A stretch of DNA of 64,000 nucleotides from Ignelater luminosus (Eukaryota; Arthropoda; Insecta; Coleoptera; Elateridae): positions 1,043,980-1,107,979 of the forward strand of contig VTPC01090587.1 in assembly GCA_011009095.1 (NCBI GenBank). The letters are read 5' to 3'. The position numbers and the translations under genes are program-made. Positions within the stretch are counted from its first letter, which is position 1. Each line of letters begins with the position of its first letter. Below, piece after piece: positions 1 through 12,000 of this stretch. The notes beneath the pieces are model-generated. The model ran no database searches. It was not told the DNA's origin and worked only from the letters and a program-made list of their open reading frames with translations.

Positions 1-1398
1 AAAAAAGAAAAACATAACTAGTAATGAAATGCTAGCTCCTAAAGGCAAACAAAGTGCTTGCATGGTATCCAACGTTTGTACGTTGTTCTCACTTTGAACT
101 TGTGTGCCAGGATTAAGGAGACAATTTGTGCTACCACTAGCACGTTCTCTGGCTTCCTGTTCCATGTTAAGACTACGGAAGGAGCCATATACAATAAGGA
201 GCATGGAGATCAAGAACGTCGAGACTCGACTCGAATCCATTATTGAATAGGCCCATTGATACTCAACTGTTTGAGTTTGAGTATCAGCCATTTTAACCGC
301 CTTTTTGTTTAAATTACTATCTGCAAGGTAGTATCAATAAAAACAGTAGAGTTCCATGACCCCAAATGGCAGTCTTAATAACTTAGTGGCCACAGATAAA
401 ACGCGTTCCTTTCTCACCTTCTGCTGATCGTTGATTGTTTTCGTATGGGTGATCTTGCTATGTCGAAAAACATCACTGTATATTAAAATATTTTGTGATT
501 ATAAAAAAGAATCTTTTTATAGACTTTCTTTTAGTGTTCCAGATGAACGGTTATGTATACAACAACGCCATATTGGAAAATTATTGAATAAAGTATTTCA
601 CACACTTTCTAATCCACCACTCCACCTTCTTTGTGACATTTTTAGGGGACGCGGAATCTGTTAACAATTCCGCTTAATTTTTATCACTGAATTAATTCAA
701 TAAGTTAACCGTAATTATATTAACAAGGTCAGATTTTAATTTGTAAACAATAAGTTTGAAACATTGTAACCCCTTAAGTCTCTCTTGGATAGGCAACCAA
801 ACATTCAAACATACGTTAGTGTAGTGTTAGCATCAAAAACAAAAAATACTAAAAATAGGTTTGCGTTATTTGAACTATTCATCAAAGAAGCAGACGAACT
901 ATTTTAAATTGCGGGTTAAATTAATTTTAATTGCTATAAACACATTAGACTGATGTGTTATAGTGCATATGTAAATAATACACGTAATCAGTAATTATTA
1001 CCTCTTCTTTAACAATCGCGCAGGATTACCAGACGTCCACTTTTTCCCGGACATGTATAATGTATATACACTTTTTCGTGCTTAAAAGGCCGATGTTCGG
1101 CAACGTCTTTGCTTAGTCTATTGTAAAGTGAAGCAGCTTTTTCTCATCCTTATTTTCTCTTTATACCAGATATGCGTATATAGATTGTAGAACATTCAGG
1201 CTTGGGTCCCTACAGTTACTGGTTCTGTGTTCTGATTGCAATAGTAAATTTCTAATCTCCAATATTTGCTCCCATAATTATTTTGGTCCTTAAGTATAAA
1301 TAAGGTTTTTTGTAGAGAAAAAATACTGTACCTGTATATTACTTTCTTTTTATTTCCAATCTTCTAAAACTGTAGAATCAAAATCTCTACCACAAGTT

Positions 1399-1531
1399 TC
1401 ACTTTGAGAATACAGTACAAAAAAGATAGGCAATGTTTGCACAACACTGTTGCCAAAGTGTTAAACTCGAGTATGGTAGATGTTTGGCAACCCCATTATC
1501 CATAAGAACCTGTACTGTATTCTCAAAGTGA
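1399..1531. repeat. Short inverted-repeat element (possible MITE)
   Basis: TCACTTTGAGAATACAGTAC at 1399-1418 is repeated exactly inverted at 1512-1531, enclosing 93 bp. A perfect 20-bp inverted repeat at this spacing fits a small MITE or its ends. No clear target-site duplication was found. Confidence 0.45.
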
Positions 1532-4500
1532 AAACACTTAATAGTTTTCCTACAACCAGATAAGCATTGGAATCACTTAACATTTTTTGTTTTGCTAAGA
1601 CGATTCCAATGCCATTTGACAAAATCTAAAATAATTGTTCAATACTTTGCCTCTGCTGCTTGTTTGAACTACTTACTCTCACAGCATTTGTAACTTAAGA
1701 TCCATGTCTGCTAATTCAAATCTAATATAATCACAGTAGTAGATGTTTAAGATTAGTTTTAAAAATAACTAGCCTAGGATTAAAAGCTTAGCAACAAACC
1801 CAATTTTTACTAACATAAATGTCAACTTTAAAGACAAAATACACCAACAAAATGAATACCTTTTAAGACAATTGGAGAAGAAAAATCTAATTTCTGTGTG
1901 CCTATGTGTCTGTTGCCAAGTTGCGGCCACACTATGTGGCATGTAATATATGGATTTAATGTGGTTTTTCATGTTGACTATGAATCCACAACTGTTGTTG
2001 ATATCTCCAATGGTTTCCCAGTTATTCAACTTGCAATATTGAAAAGAAAATTTGTCATTTGGAACTTGTTTTAGAAAATAAAAAGCAACAAGTACAGATA
2101 AAATATTTTCTTCTCTGCCAAAAAAGCTTTGTACACTTTTGCTTTAAAAATAATTAAGAGGCAGCTAGCTGAACATTAGAAATTTACTGTCTTACACATG
2201 ATAAAAGAACTCTGGATTTAGGTTCTTTATTATCCTGTTAACCAAGAGATTTCCTTAATTTGTTAGGATAAAACTGAATTCTTAAAATCAAGATCAAGAA
2301 TTACAGTGATTACGTTAAAATTTTTATAAATACTTATCTTGCTATTGCTTAACCTAATTCTAATTAAAAACTTCTTGGTGCAAACAAATATCAATTACAG
2401 ATTTGTTATCATCATGCACTTTTTATTACTTTGAGATCTTCATAACGAAGGGGGGGGGGTATATATCAATATTACATTTATTAATTTTAAACAAGTTTAG
2501 ATGTTTATTTAAGAGAGTTACATTAGTGAAGTTGAATTAGTTGTTAAAAATCTTTGTGTTGTTATGTAATTTATTAATTACTATTTTAATATTTAATCAA
2601 GTTAATTGTTACAAATTGCATTTATTGTTGGTATAATATTTATGATACGCATATATATAAAAATAGAAAAATGCTAAATAAAAATTACATTAATTAAATT
2701 TGGGTTTCAGGACATACAAACCATAACTGGTGCTGCACATCCTTTCCTAGTCAGATGTATCAATATTTACGATGCCTACAATTTCATAAACATAATTATT
2801 TGGTGATCAGCCAACTCTAGTAACTCTGTAACATGACATGACATAGACATATGGTCATATGCCCTATATTTTGCCTAACCTCAAAAACAGAAGCGGGTTT
2901 GTGTCAGTTCACTCAGTGAATGTCAACAAATTCTTGTGCAATTTCTGCATTTTCCATAACAAAGATGATGTCCAAATGTTGAGAGCAATTATTTTCATAA
3001 GTCTTCTTCATAAGAGTGATGTGGTAACAAAACAAATGGATGTATCAACCGGAAATATCAGTTTTTAAAATGATTATTTTGCATTTTATAAATTTAAAAT
3101 TTTAGGTTATTTAGATGCCCTTTAGTAACTTTACTTTAATCTAACTATGAAAATGATTCTTTTTAAATTATTTTTGTAATTTCCTGTAAAATTTATAACT
3201 TGGTTCATATGCCCCTTTGTTACGTAGCCCTCAATTTAATACATTCTTTTGCATTACACATTCTTATGGTTCTTGTATTTTTAGAATCCTGTAGATAATT
3301 CTATCTACCTTATAGAGTAATCAGTTGCATTTATTAGCATTCATATATAACACCAAACGAAGTCATTGCAATAACAGCTAATAAACATTTATGTTATACA
3401 TTAGCACATCTGGTAGCAGTATTGACAACATCTTTATGAAAGAAAAAAAAACAAATTAAGCACACTAAAACAAAAATTCACTTCTGTTTTTCTGCTGATT
3501 TGGTATGAACATAAAATGTCAGATAAGACATAATCCACCTTTCTTTCTAAAAATCAAAAATAATAACAAAAACTACATTGATGCAATTTATAAAATACTA
3601 ACAAAGCTCGCCATACTCTTTACATCCAGATTTTTTGTTTTTTCTGTTCATACCACCACCCTAGAGATGATTAAAACTTCACAGATGGATATCCACAAAG
3701 AGAGGCAAGAGGGGGTACTTGGAATTTATAATTGTATTCTTTTCTAGTTATTAATATGTAAAATAGTATACTTTGGACGAGTCTACTTAATCTGAATAAG
3801 CAAGCATCTACTGCCGGGTATATTTTTTACTTTTCAAAATATCTGCTATGTAATCAGGTTGATTTATTGGAATGCCAATTTGTATATTTGTTAGTGTCAT
3901 TGTATTTATTGCACATTGTTGGAAAGGACTACTATAAGCCATATCCATTCCCATGTCTGACAACTAGGGCCAACTGGAAGTTTTGCAGGGTTTCGGAAAA
4001 AACATTATTGGGACTCCAAAAAAGGAATTTTCTCATCAAAAAACATATAACTTTATTAAATTTTCTTTGAAAGTGCAGAGCTCCTCTAAGCAAGGGCTCT
4101 TGGTTTGAGGCCTGAAAAGCCGACATCTGTAGTGGCCTTGATGACAGCTTTTACCATAGTGTTCTACTCTTAAAATGCAGATTGGTAAAAAAGCAGTGCA
4201 ACTACTAAAGCATGTTATTTAATTTTATTATACACTCAATACTTATTTTGAGATTTTGTCCCTCCCCTCCATCAAGATTTCTGCAGATGCCCATGCTAGT
4301 GTTTCATGAATTGCTGCATCCCACTATACAACATTTTGTATTCAATCTTGACATATTAGTTGTCGGTACATCTATACTTTTTGTACAATATTCTACACAA
4401 TTTATGCCATACACAAAGCTTTATTTTACATTTTTCTGTTACACTAAACAAGGTTATGTTTCTTTGTTTTCATGTAAACATTGTAACTTTTCATGGTAGA

Positions 4501-4944
4501 TGGTACGCAACTACAATATGTACAGTGCAGATACTTAGCATTTTTGTTAGTAGGAATAAATCAATAAGTTAATTTGTTCAAAGTTTAAATCTTTACAATG
4601 TCGAAAGCAGTTTTTTGTTTCTCTTTCAAATAATATCTGTGGTATTTGTTGAAATAAAAGACACAAACATTTTAATAATCTTTATAATAATGTTACAGCA
4701 AGTCCTTTTTGTTATACCATTCTACACATTTTACAGTCAGACGCACAAGTAATAAAAATGCAAAAGTACATACATAAAATACATCTCTAACAGCCAAACC
4801 ACAAAAAACTTTCCTCAAGTCCATCATAAAATTTGTAACGTCTTTCTTCAAAAACCAATCAATCAAATGTCCAAATCAATTATGTTTATTCATCCACTAT
4901 TAATTACTAGTATATATTTTGTGGAGCTATTCTGGCAGTGTAAA

Positions 4945-4972
4945 CAAACAAACAAGCAAACAAACAAACAAA
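4945..4972 (+). repeat. (AAAC)n microsatellite
   Basis: Runs of the unit AAAC with one AAGC interruption, within the 3' flank of 14-3-3 epsilon. Confidence 0.8.
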
Positions 4973-5702
4973 CTTCCTGTTACATAGTAACATAAAAAGT
5001 AAAAGCGTTAAAATTTCACATGGACTTTTTGGAAGTTCAGTAAAGTACGAATGTATATGAGCGATAAAAAAACAAAAAGTAACAAAACAGAAAAGAGAGT
5101 AACAGAATTAGTGATATTGATTTTGGAGATTCCTCAAGAAAATTTTATAGGATACCTAAAAGAGGATTACACACACAGTGTGAACTGCCGAAATAAAAAA
5201 AGCACTGCTTGCCCTCCTCCAGTTAAATTCGGCAGTTTCTTTGAACTTATTGCTAAACTACAACTCGCGCTCTCTCTCAAAAACAAATTAAAAGAATGGA
5301 GGTGGGGAAAAGCAATCTATTTACTAAATTTCCTATGTTTTTAAGTACTGCAAATGCAATAATTAGGAATGCGAACAACATCTAAAAATCAAACTTTTAT
5401 CTTCCACATCTTCGTACAAAAATACTGCACTAAATTAGAAGAAACGACTCACATATTAGGTATACATATAAAAAAGTAAAAAAATAATGTCTTTGATAGT
5501 AACCAAACCCCATTTAAAATATTGACTACAAAGAACAAAACAAGAGAAACAAAAAGTGTGACAGTTATCGTCCTAATTTTTATTAGTCAAAAAACCAAGA
5601 TAAAATACACAAAAATTTAAAAAAAATCGAAATCTTTTTACTTAAGGACGATGTAAAACTCAACAGATTTTGACTATAATACAATAATCACACACAAAAG
5701 AA

Positions 5703-5735
5703 TCTCTGTTTGAAATTTTAATTTCAAAACAGAGA
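5703..5735. other. Hairpin in the likely 14-3-3 epsilon 3' UTR
   Basis: TCTCTGTTTGAAAT is followed by a 4-nt loop and ATTTCAAAACAGAGA: a 14-bp stem with one bulged A, about 220 nt past the stop codon. Too short for a miRNA precursor. A structural or protein-binding role in the mRNA is only an inference. Confidence 0.5.
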
Positions 5736-5952
5736 ATCAGATCTCATTTGCTCCTTCTCGCACACACGTACAGATACAGAAGTAGAGTTTTATAGCTAGA
5801 GATAATAATATTAGTCAGTAATAATAATAATACATTATGTACTGGGTGAGATGTGACGAAGCACTTCTCTGAGGTCCATGGGCCAAGCCCGAGCAGCACT
5901 GCACAGCACTCAAGTCCTCGCACTACGCTATGTTATCGCGCTTGGCACGCAG

Positions 5953-6008
5953 TTACGACACGTCTTGATCTTCTACATCCTGTAGTTGCTCCTTAGGCTC
6001 CGCCTCAC
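5953..6008 (-). CDS. 14-3-3epsilon: 14-3-3 epsilon terminal coding exon
   Basis: Short exon for the acidic tail [17 protein letters not shown] and the TAA stop at 5953-5955. The acceptor is GGCAG|GTGAGG. It joins the exon-2 donor in frame (phase 1 to phase 1), restoring GDGEAEPK. It lies 17 kb from exon 2. Confidence 0.93.
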
Positions 6009-9000
6009 CTGCCAACCCAACACCATCATTGCCATTACTTCCGCCTAACAAGTATTCATACTTTATTTCTGACTTAACATTTGAATGTAATTCCAAAGAT
6101 CTCTGATAATAAATAATACTTCTTGTATAAGATTTTTGTAGAAATAAGAACACACTATTTTAATACAATCATCTATTGCACAAAGATGTTAACAAGTACA
6201 TTAAAATAAAATTAACATCAGTTTCGGTACGCATAATAATAATAGTAATTGCCATTAATTCTGTTTAACGTGCTTGTTAACTAATTTTCCAAATAACTTC
6301 AATTTCACCAAATCCTTAAGAGATTGTTATTTCTACAATAAAGAAAGACAAGAAGTTACCAACATAGAAAAGCAAATACCTATTTTCGTTTATACTTGGA
6401 AATGATGAAAAGAATCAATCTTAATAAATCAAATGTAGAGTGCACATAAAGGGTGTTTCACTTAAAACTCCCAGACCAGATATTTCAGTAACTAGACAAG
6501 ATATTTGAATTGTATAAACAGCATTTGTTAGAAAGTAAAAATAACTGTATCTGTATGCCAACATAGTTTACTCCAAATCCTAAAATGCAGACGGCATTCC
6601 GGTACAAAGATATTTTACATTTGAAAGATCATTCTATATAAAATATTTTTTGTCTTATTGAGAAATTTTGAAAAGTCGAGGTTTCTAAGATATTCTAATT
6701 TAAATGTCAGTACTGTTCAGAAACAAAAGTTTAGCAATCATTTTCTTCCTATTTGTATGTGAGACTACAGTTGTAAAAATTCTTCAAAGATCTGTTGGTT
6801 TTAGATGATGAACCAAATGAATTTTATACTAAAGAATTTTAGCTATTTCAGTATTCTATGGCACGAGACTGAAAAACAAAAATTTAGTAGTAATCTATGA
6901 CCTATCTTTCCAGAATGCCTTTGACTATACCTACATTCCATTAGGCAACCTGTACACTTATTGTAATAGTCGTAATTAAATTGATTCAGCAAAGGTAGTA
7001 TTAACAACCTGCCATTAATAAGTTACTCTATATTTATACTATGCTAACAGTGTGGCCATATACCCAGTGTAGTATTTAAAATGGCAGAAAATATTTACAG
7101 TACATAATTCTGACTTCAAAAACAAACAAAAGATTTTTATACTGATTTGCTGTTAACTGTCTTTTCACAGATATTAGAGATCATAAATTCTACGTTAATG
7201 ATAGATACAATGACAGTAATTCTATATAACAAATAATAGTACGAAAGAATTCCTATGATATATGCCTGACAAGAAGGATATCAGCCATCACCCAAACCAA
7301 AAAACAGAACTTACCAAACCATTCTAATTATCAATTCATGCCTGAATTACGCAAATACCAAAGATACGTCAATTTTTGAAATTCATTACCAAAAGATATT
7401 TATGAATTTCAGATCAATAATCGTTAGCTTCATTTGGTTTTCCAGGTTGCTGGGCAACAGCTCAGACTGTAAGTGTAGCAGTATATAGAGTGACTATAGT
7501 CTTTAAGCCTATGAACAGGAAGGTGCCTTAACATGACGTATATGGAATGAGTATGGGGAGGCTTACAAAATTCTTTAAGTCTTCTGCACCTCTTTCCTTT
7601 TGAAGAACCAATTATATTGCACAATAAAACAATCCGTTTTTCACAAATTTTATGGCAAAGAAATTAATGGCCATTTGCACCAGGCTTGCTTAAATTTCAA
7701 CTTTGTTTAAAAAACAATTGTTGCTACATTTTTAATAATTGTATCTATGAAGTTAAGCTCTAATCAAATTTAATTTAAATGTCAAAAACAGCTGTAAATG
7801 CTAGTTGTATTCTTTTGTCTTGAACAAACTGATTATTAATAGAAGTAAAAGTAATGGAATTGTCACTTCAGTTAGTTCCTTGAGGAATAGTTTAAGTTTG
7901 ACATTTTTATCATTTTAGAGATAAGACATCAATCTGTCATTTTAATGTTTTTGATCTAGAACTTTTTGTGGTTTTATAGAGATCATTGTGAAACCTTAAG
8001 CTTTTTCCCTCCGACAAGCGATTCTTATGAAAGAACATATATTTTGAAATTTATAAATTAATACCTAGGAATAACAGAAATACATACAGGGCTTTCATTT
8101 GAAAACTTCCTACCTTGAATAACTCTTTAATTAGTAAAATCATCAAAAATTGCTGAAACACCGATTTTGTTTTAGAGGGGGGCATTTAATAACCTATTCC
8201 AATCAGTTGAAAAACTTTCCCCCCCCCCCCCCAACCACCCCTACCCAAAAATTTTAAATGGCACTTCCCCATTTGTGATATATCATCTTAAAGGGTATAA
8301 GATTCTCAATCTTTTACATCAAAGAAAATTAAAATCGGCCTAGCCATTCGTGAACTAGAAACGGAAATGTATTTATTTTAATCGATACATTTCTGTCTCT
8401 AGTTCATGAACGGCTCAGCCAATTTTAATTTTCTTTGATGTAAAAGATTGAGAATCTTATACCCTTTAAAATGATATATCACAAATGGAGAAGTGCCATT
8501 TAAAATTTTGGGAAGTTTTCAAATGAAAAGCCCTGTATATTGTTCACACACAATATGTTAGAATAGCAAAAATTCATATTATTAAAAAAACACAAAATAA
8601 TTGAAGTAATTGAGTGTGCCAATGACTGAAAAATAAACCTAACCTTGAAAAGTGATTTTGACATGTTTGCTATTATTTCACTAAATTAAACAAGCGCAGA
8701 TGCATATCATATAGCTATCTCTGTTTAACAGTTAACTGTTAGACAAGAAAGAAATATTAGAGTTATGTAACCGAGTTCATGTCTTAGCTCTAACACATGG
8801 TAAAAATGTCAAATTGACATCAAGGAACTTCTAAGTTCAGCTAAAGAACACTGAACTAACTGAAGTGAGAATTCCATTACTTTCACTTCTGTCAATTTTC
8901 AAGACATTATTCAATATTATTATAATAACATGAAATAAAGAAAATTCCTTATCTGCTTTTAATAAAGTTCTGTAAATAGCACAGGGTAAATCTCTATTTT

Positions 9001-12000
9001 GAATACATGACATTTTTACAGTTATATACCTTACTGAATAATAAGCGAGAAATAGAAAAAAAACAAGAGACTTTGAAGAATTTTCTGCTATAATTTGCTT
9101 GACCAAAAGTTATAAGAGGAAATGTGGTAATGATTAAAGATTGGATTAGGTATATGCAAAATGCACTTCTGTGTCTTTCGATATATTCCTTCAAAACACC
9201 GCAATCACCAATTTTACTTTTTGTTGTCTCAAAAAGTCCTAGAAAACAATAAAACAAGTAAGTAATTCCAACATCTTGAAGATATATTAAAAGATAAGGA
9301 GGCGCATTTTGCATATAATCTGATCTTTAATAATAATAATTGTCATCTTTGAGCAACCATAACTGTAATCAATTGACTTACACACAATTTAGAAGAAAGA
9401 TTTTTACTGAAACATCACTAATGTGCTTGCAGTGCAGATACCACAGTACAATTTAAAAGATGGGGTTTAGAAACCTCCCTCTGTATAATCGCTATACGAA
9501 TTGATTCTACAAGACAGAAATCTACTGTTTCAAATAAATTATTCTTCAATGAATATATACACATATATTTGCTTTTCTATTTATTTTTCATATACGCAAT
9601 AAAAATTATATTTAATAAATGAAGTGCTATGATAAGACCAACTAGATATGATAAACTTGAAACTAAAAGTAATTCAGTCTGAAAATCAATTGGTTATAAT
9701 AAATGTCAAACAAATTTTAAGTTGTTTTTTTAATAAAAACGTTTTTTATCAATATTATTACAATAGCTAGTTCACAATGACAAAGAGAACTATTTGTATC
9801 AAGCATTTTGTTGATTTTTAACTAAACAACAAACTGATATAAAATGGCATTTTTTAATGTGACAGGCCTAACATTTTAATTTTGCATAAGATATTTGTAA
9901 TTATTAGTCCATTACATCCTCTTTTTAAATAATAACATATATGTATTACTGTAAATTATATTAAACACAAGCTAAACAAGCTTTCTAAGACTCCACTTGG
10001 TATTATTAAAAATTCATATACAGAGATAGTCAAAACCAAACATAGAAGCCTGAATAAAGAATAAAAGCAACACCAACTTTTATTACAGTGAAAGATAAAC
10101 AGGATCGAGACTGTATACTGACAATGACAAGTATGATTTCTAGTGATGTGAGTTGGGTCATATGACACGGTCACGTCACAGTCACATTGAAAATGACCGT
10201 CACGTCATTTTACTTTGCGACATCAAAATGACGTGACCGTCAATTTCATTCTGACCGTCACAAACATGTCTAGACCTGATGTGTCCCTGTGTACATATCA
10301 ACTGCTTATTCGGCAGTTTTATTGTACTGATGCAGTTACAGCTTAACCTTCCTGTGTGTAGCGTGTATTTAATATTACCGATGTATTTATTAATTAAAAA
10401 TGTCTAGGAAAAAAAAGCGTTGCTTTTCGTTATTATAATTTAATACCAAATTCCGCGAAAATAAAGACATACGAGTGCAAGTTTTGTAAAAACAAGACGG
10501 CGTGTAAAAAGTGTCCGGATATAATAAAAAACGAAGTTAAAAAAGAACAACGCCAACGGAACAATAAAAATGAAACTATTTTATCCTGCAGTTCAAGCGT
10601 TTCAACAGCTGCAACAGATTTACTACCACCAATTTCTCAAAGTGTAGTAAATAAAAACTTATTGAATTCATCTTCGACACCAACATCAAAATCATCGGTC
10701 TTGCTTTCCAAGTTTGTTGACCGCACCACTGCAGACGAAACAGACGAAATATGGAAATTACTGGCCATGGCCATATATGCGACAGGTTCATCCCTGAATA
10801 TGACAGAAAATAAATATTGGATTAATTTTTTTAAGCGAATTAGACCTTCTTTACAACTGCCCTCACGCCATAATTTATCATCGACACTATTGCAAAACGT
10901 GTACAATAATGTACAATTACAAGTACAAAACAGTCTAGCAAATGCTTATGTTGTTGGCATTCAATGTGATGGATGGTCTAATATAAGGAACGATAGTAAA
11001 GGGTTTTCCAATAAGAGGTGTTATTTTGATATTCAAAGAAAAGTGCCATTTTTTAATATAAATGATCGGATGTTTATTTCATTATAAAGAGGAAGGTATG
11101 CCGTTAATAGTGGAAAATAACATCAGGCAAATGACCACCACGACCACGCTTACAGGACAATATCCTTTTCATGAAATTTTCCATAACCAAATCGCAAAGT
11201 GGCTGCCCTATGTCCTCGATAGCCTCACGAATTCCATCTTTGAGGTCTTGAATCGACGCTGGGCTGTTGGCGTAGACCTTCTCTTTCACGTGGCCCCAAA
11301 GAAAGAAGTCGCAAGGTGTTAAATCACAAGATCTCGGTGGCCAATTGTGATCACCTCTTCGAGAGATAACACGGTCCGGAAACTTTTTCCGTAAAAGATC
11401 AATGGTTTCGTTGCTTGTGTGGCACGTAGCGCCGTCTTGTTGAAAGTAAACGTTGTCCAGATCAATACCATCCAATTCCGGCCATAAAAAATCGTTAATC
11501 ATCTCTCGATAGCGCAATCCAGTCACCGTAACTGTTGCTCCGGCCTCATTTTCGAAAAAGTAAGGTCCAATGACTCCGCCGGACCATAAACCGCACCAAA
11601 CAGTCACACGTTGAGGATAGAGAGACTTTTCAACAATAACTCTTGGATTTTCTGAGCCCCAGATCCGACAATTTTGCTTGTTGACGAAGCCACCGAGGTG
11701 GAAATGGGCCTCATCACTCAAGATGATTTTTCGATGGAATTCTGGATCATTTTCATGCATTTCAACGACCCAATCAGCAAAGACACGACGTTGTTGATGA
11801 TCGGCCGGCTTGAGTTCTTGTGTTAACTGGACTTTATAAGCCTTAAGACCCAAATCTTTATGCAAAATACGGTGTAATGACGTTTGTGGAATGGCTAATT
11901 CCAAAGAACGACGAGGAATGGACAAACCTGGGTTTTCTTTAACACTTTCGGCTACAACAGCAATATTCTCGGCTGTTCTTGAGCGACGTGCACGGGTTTT

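Larger units (their letters stand above)
1..5952. other. 3' flank of 14-3-3 epsilon; no gene recognised
   Basis: AT-rich sequence with no ORF that resembles a protein. The 3' UTR of 14-3-3 epsilon must occupy the right end. Several AATAAA motifs on the minus strand (for example plus-strand TTTATT at 5579-5584) could be its poly(A) signal, but base composition makes them unreliable. Small repeats: a G run at about 2451-2459, an (AAAC)n-like stretch at about 4945-4972, and ATA/ATT triplets at about 5804-5832. Confidence 0.6.
6009..10132. other. 14-3-3 epsilon intron 2, part adjoining exon 3
   Basis: No coding sequence recognised. Two inverted-repeat elements (8087-8535 and about 9143-9325) are listed separately. 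The GGGTGTTTCACTTAAAACTC stretch near 6449 looks like a mariner-type terminus but has no partner that I could find. Confidence 0.6.

Noticed and set aside
8994..9314. 106-codon minus-strand ORF starting MQNAPPYLL
   Set aside because: It overlaps an inverted repeat and has no domain. Hydrophobic composition follows from the AT-rich sequence.
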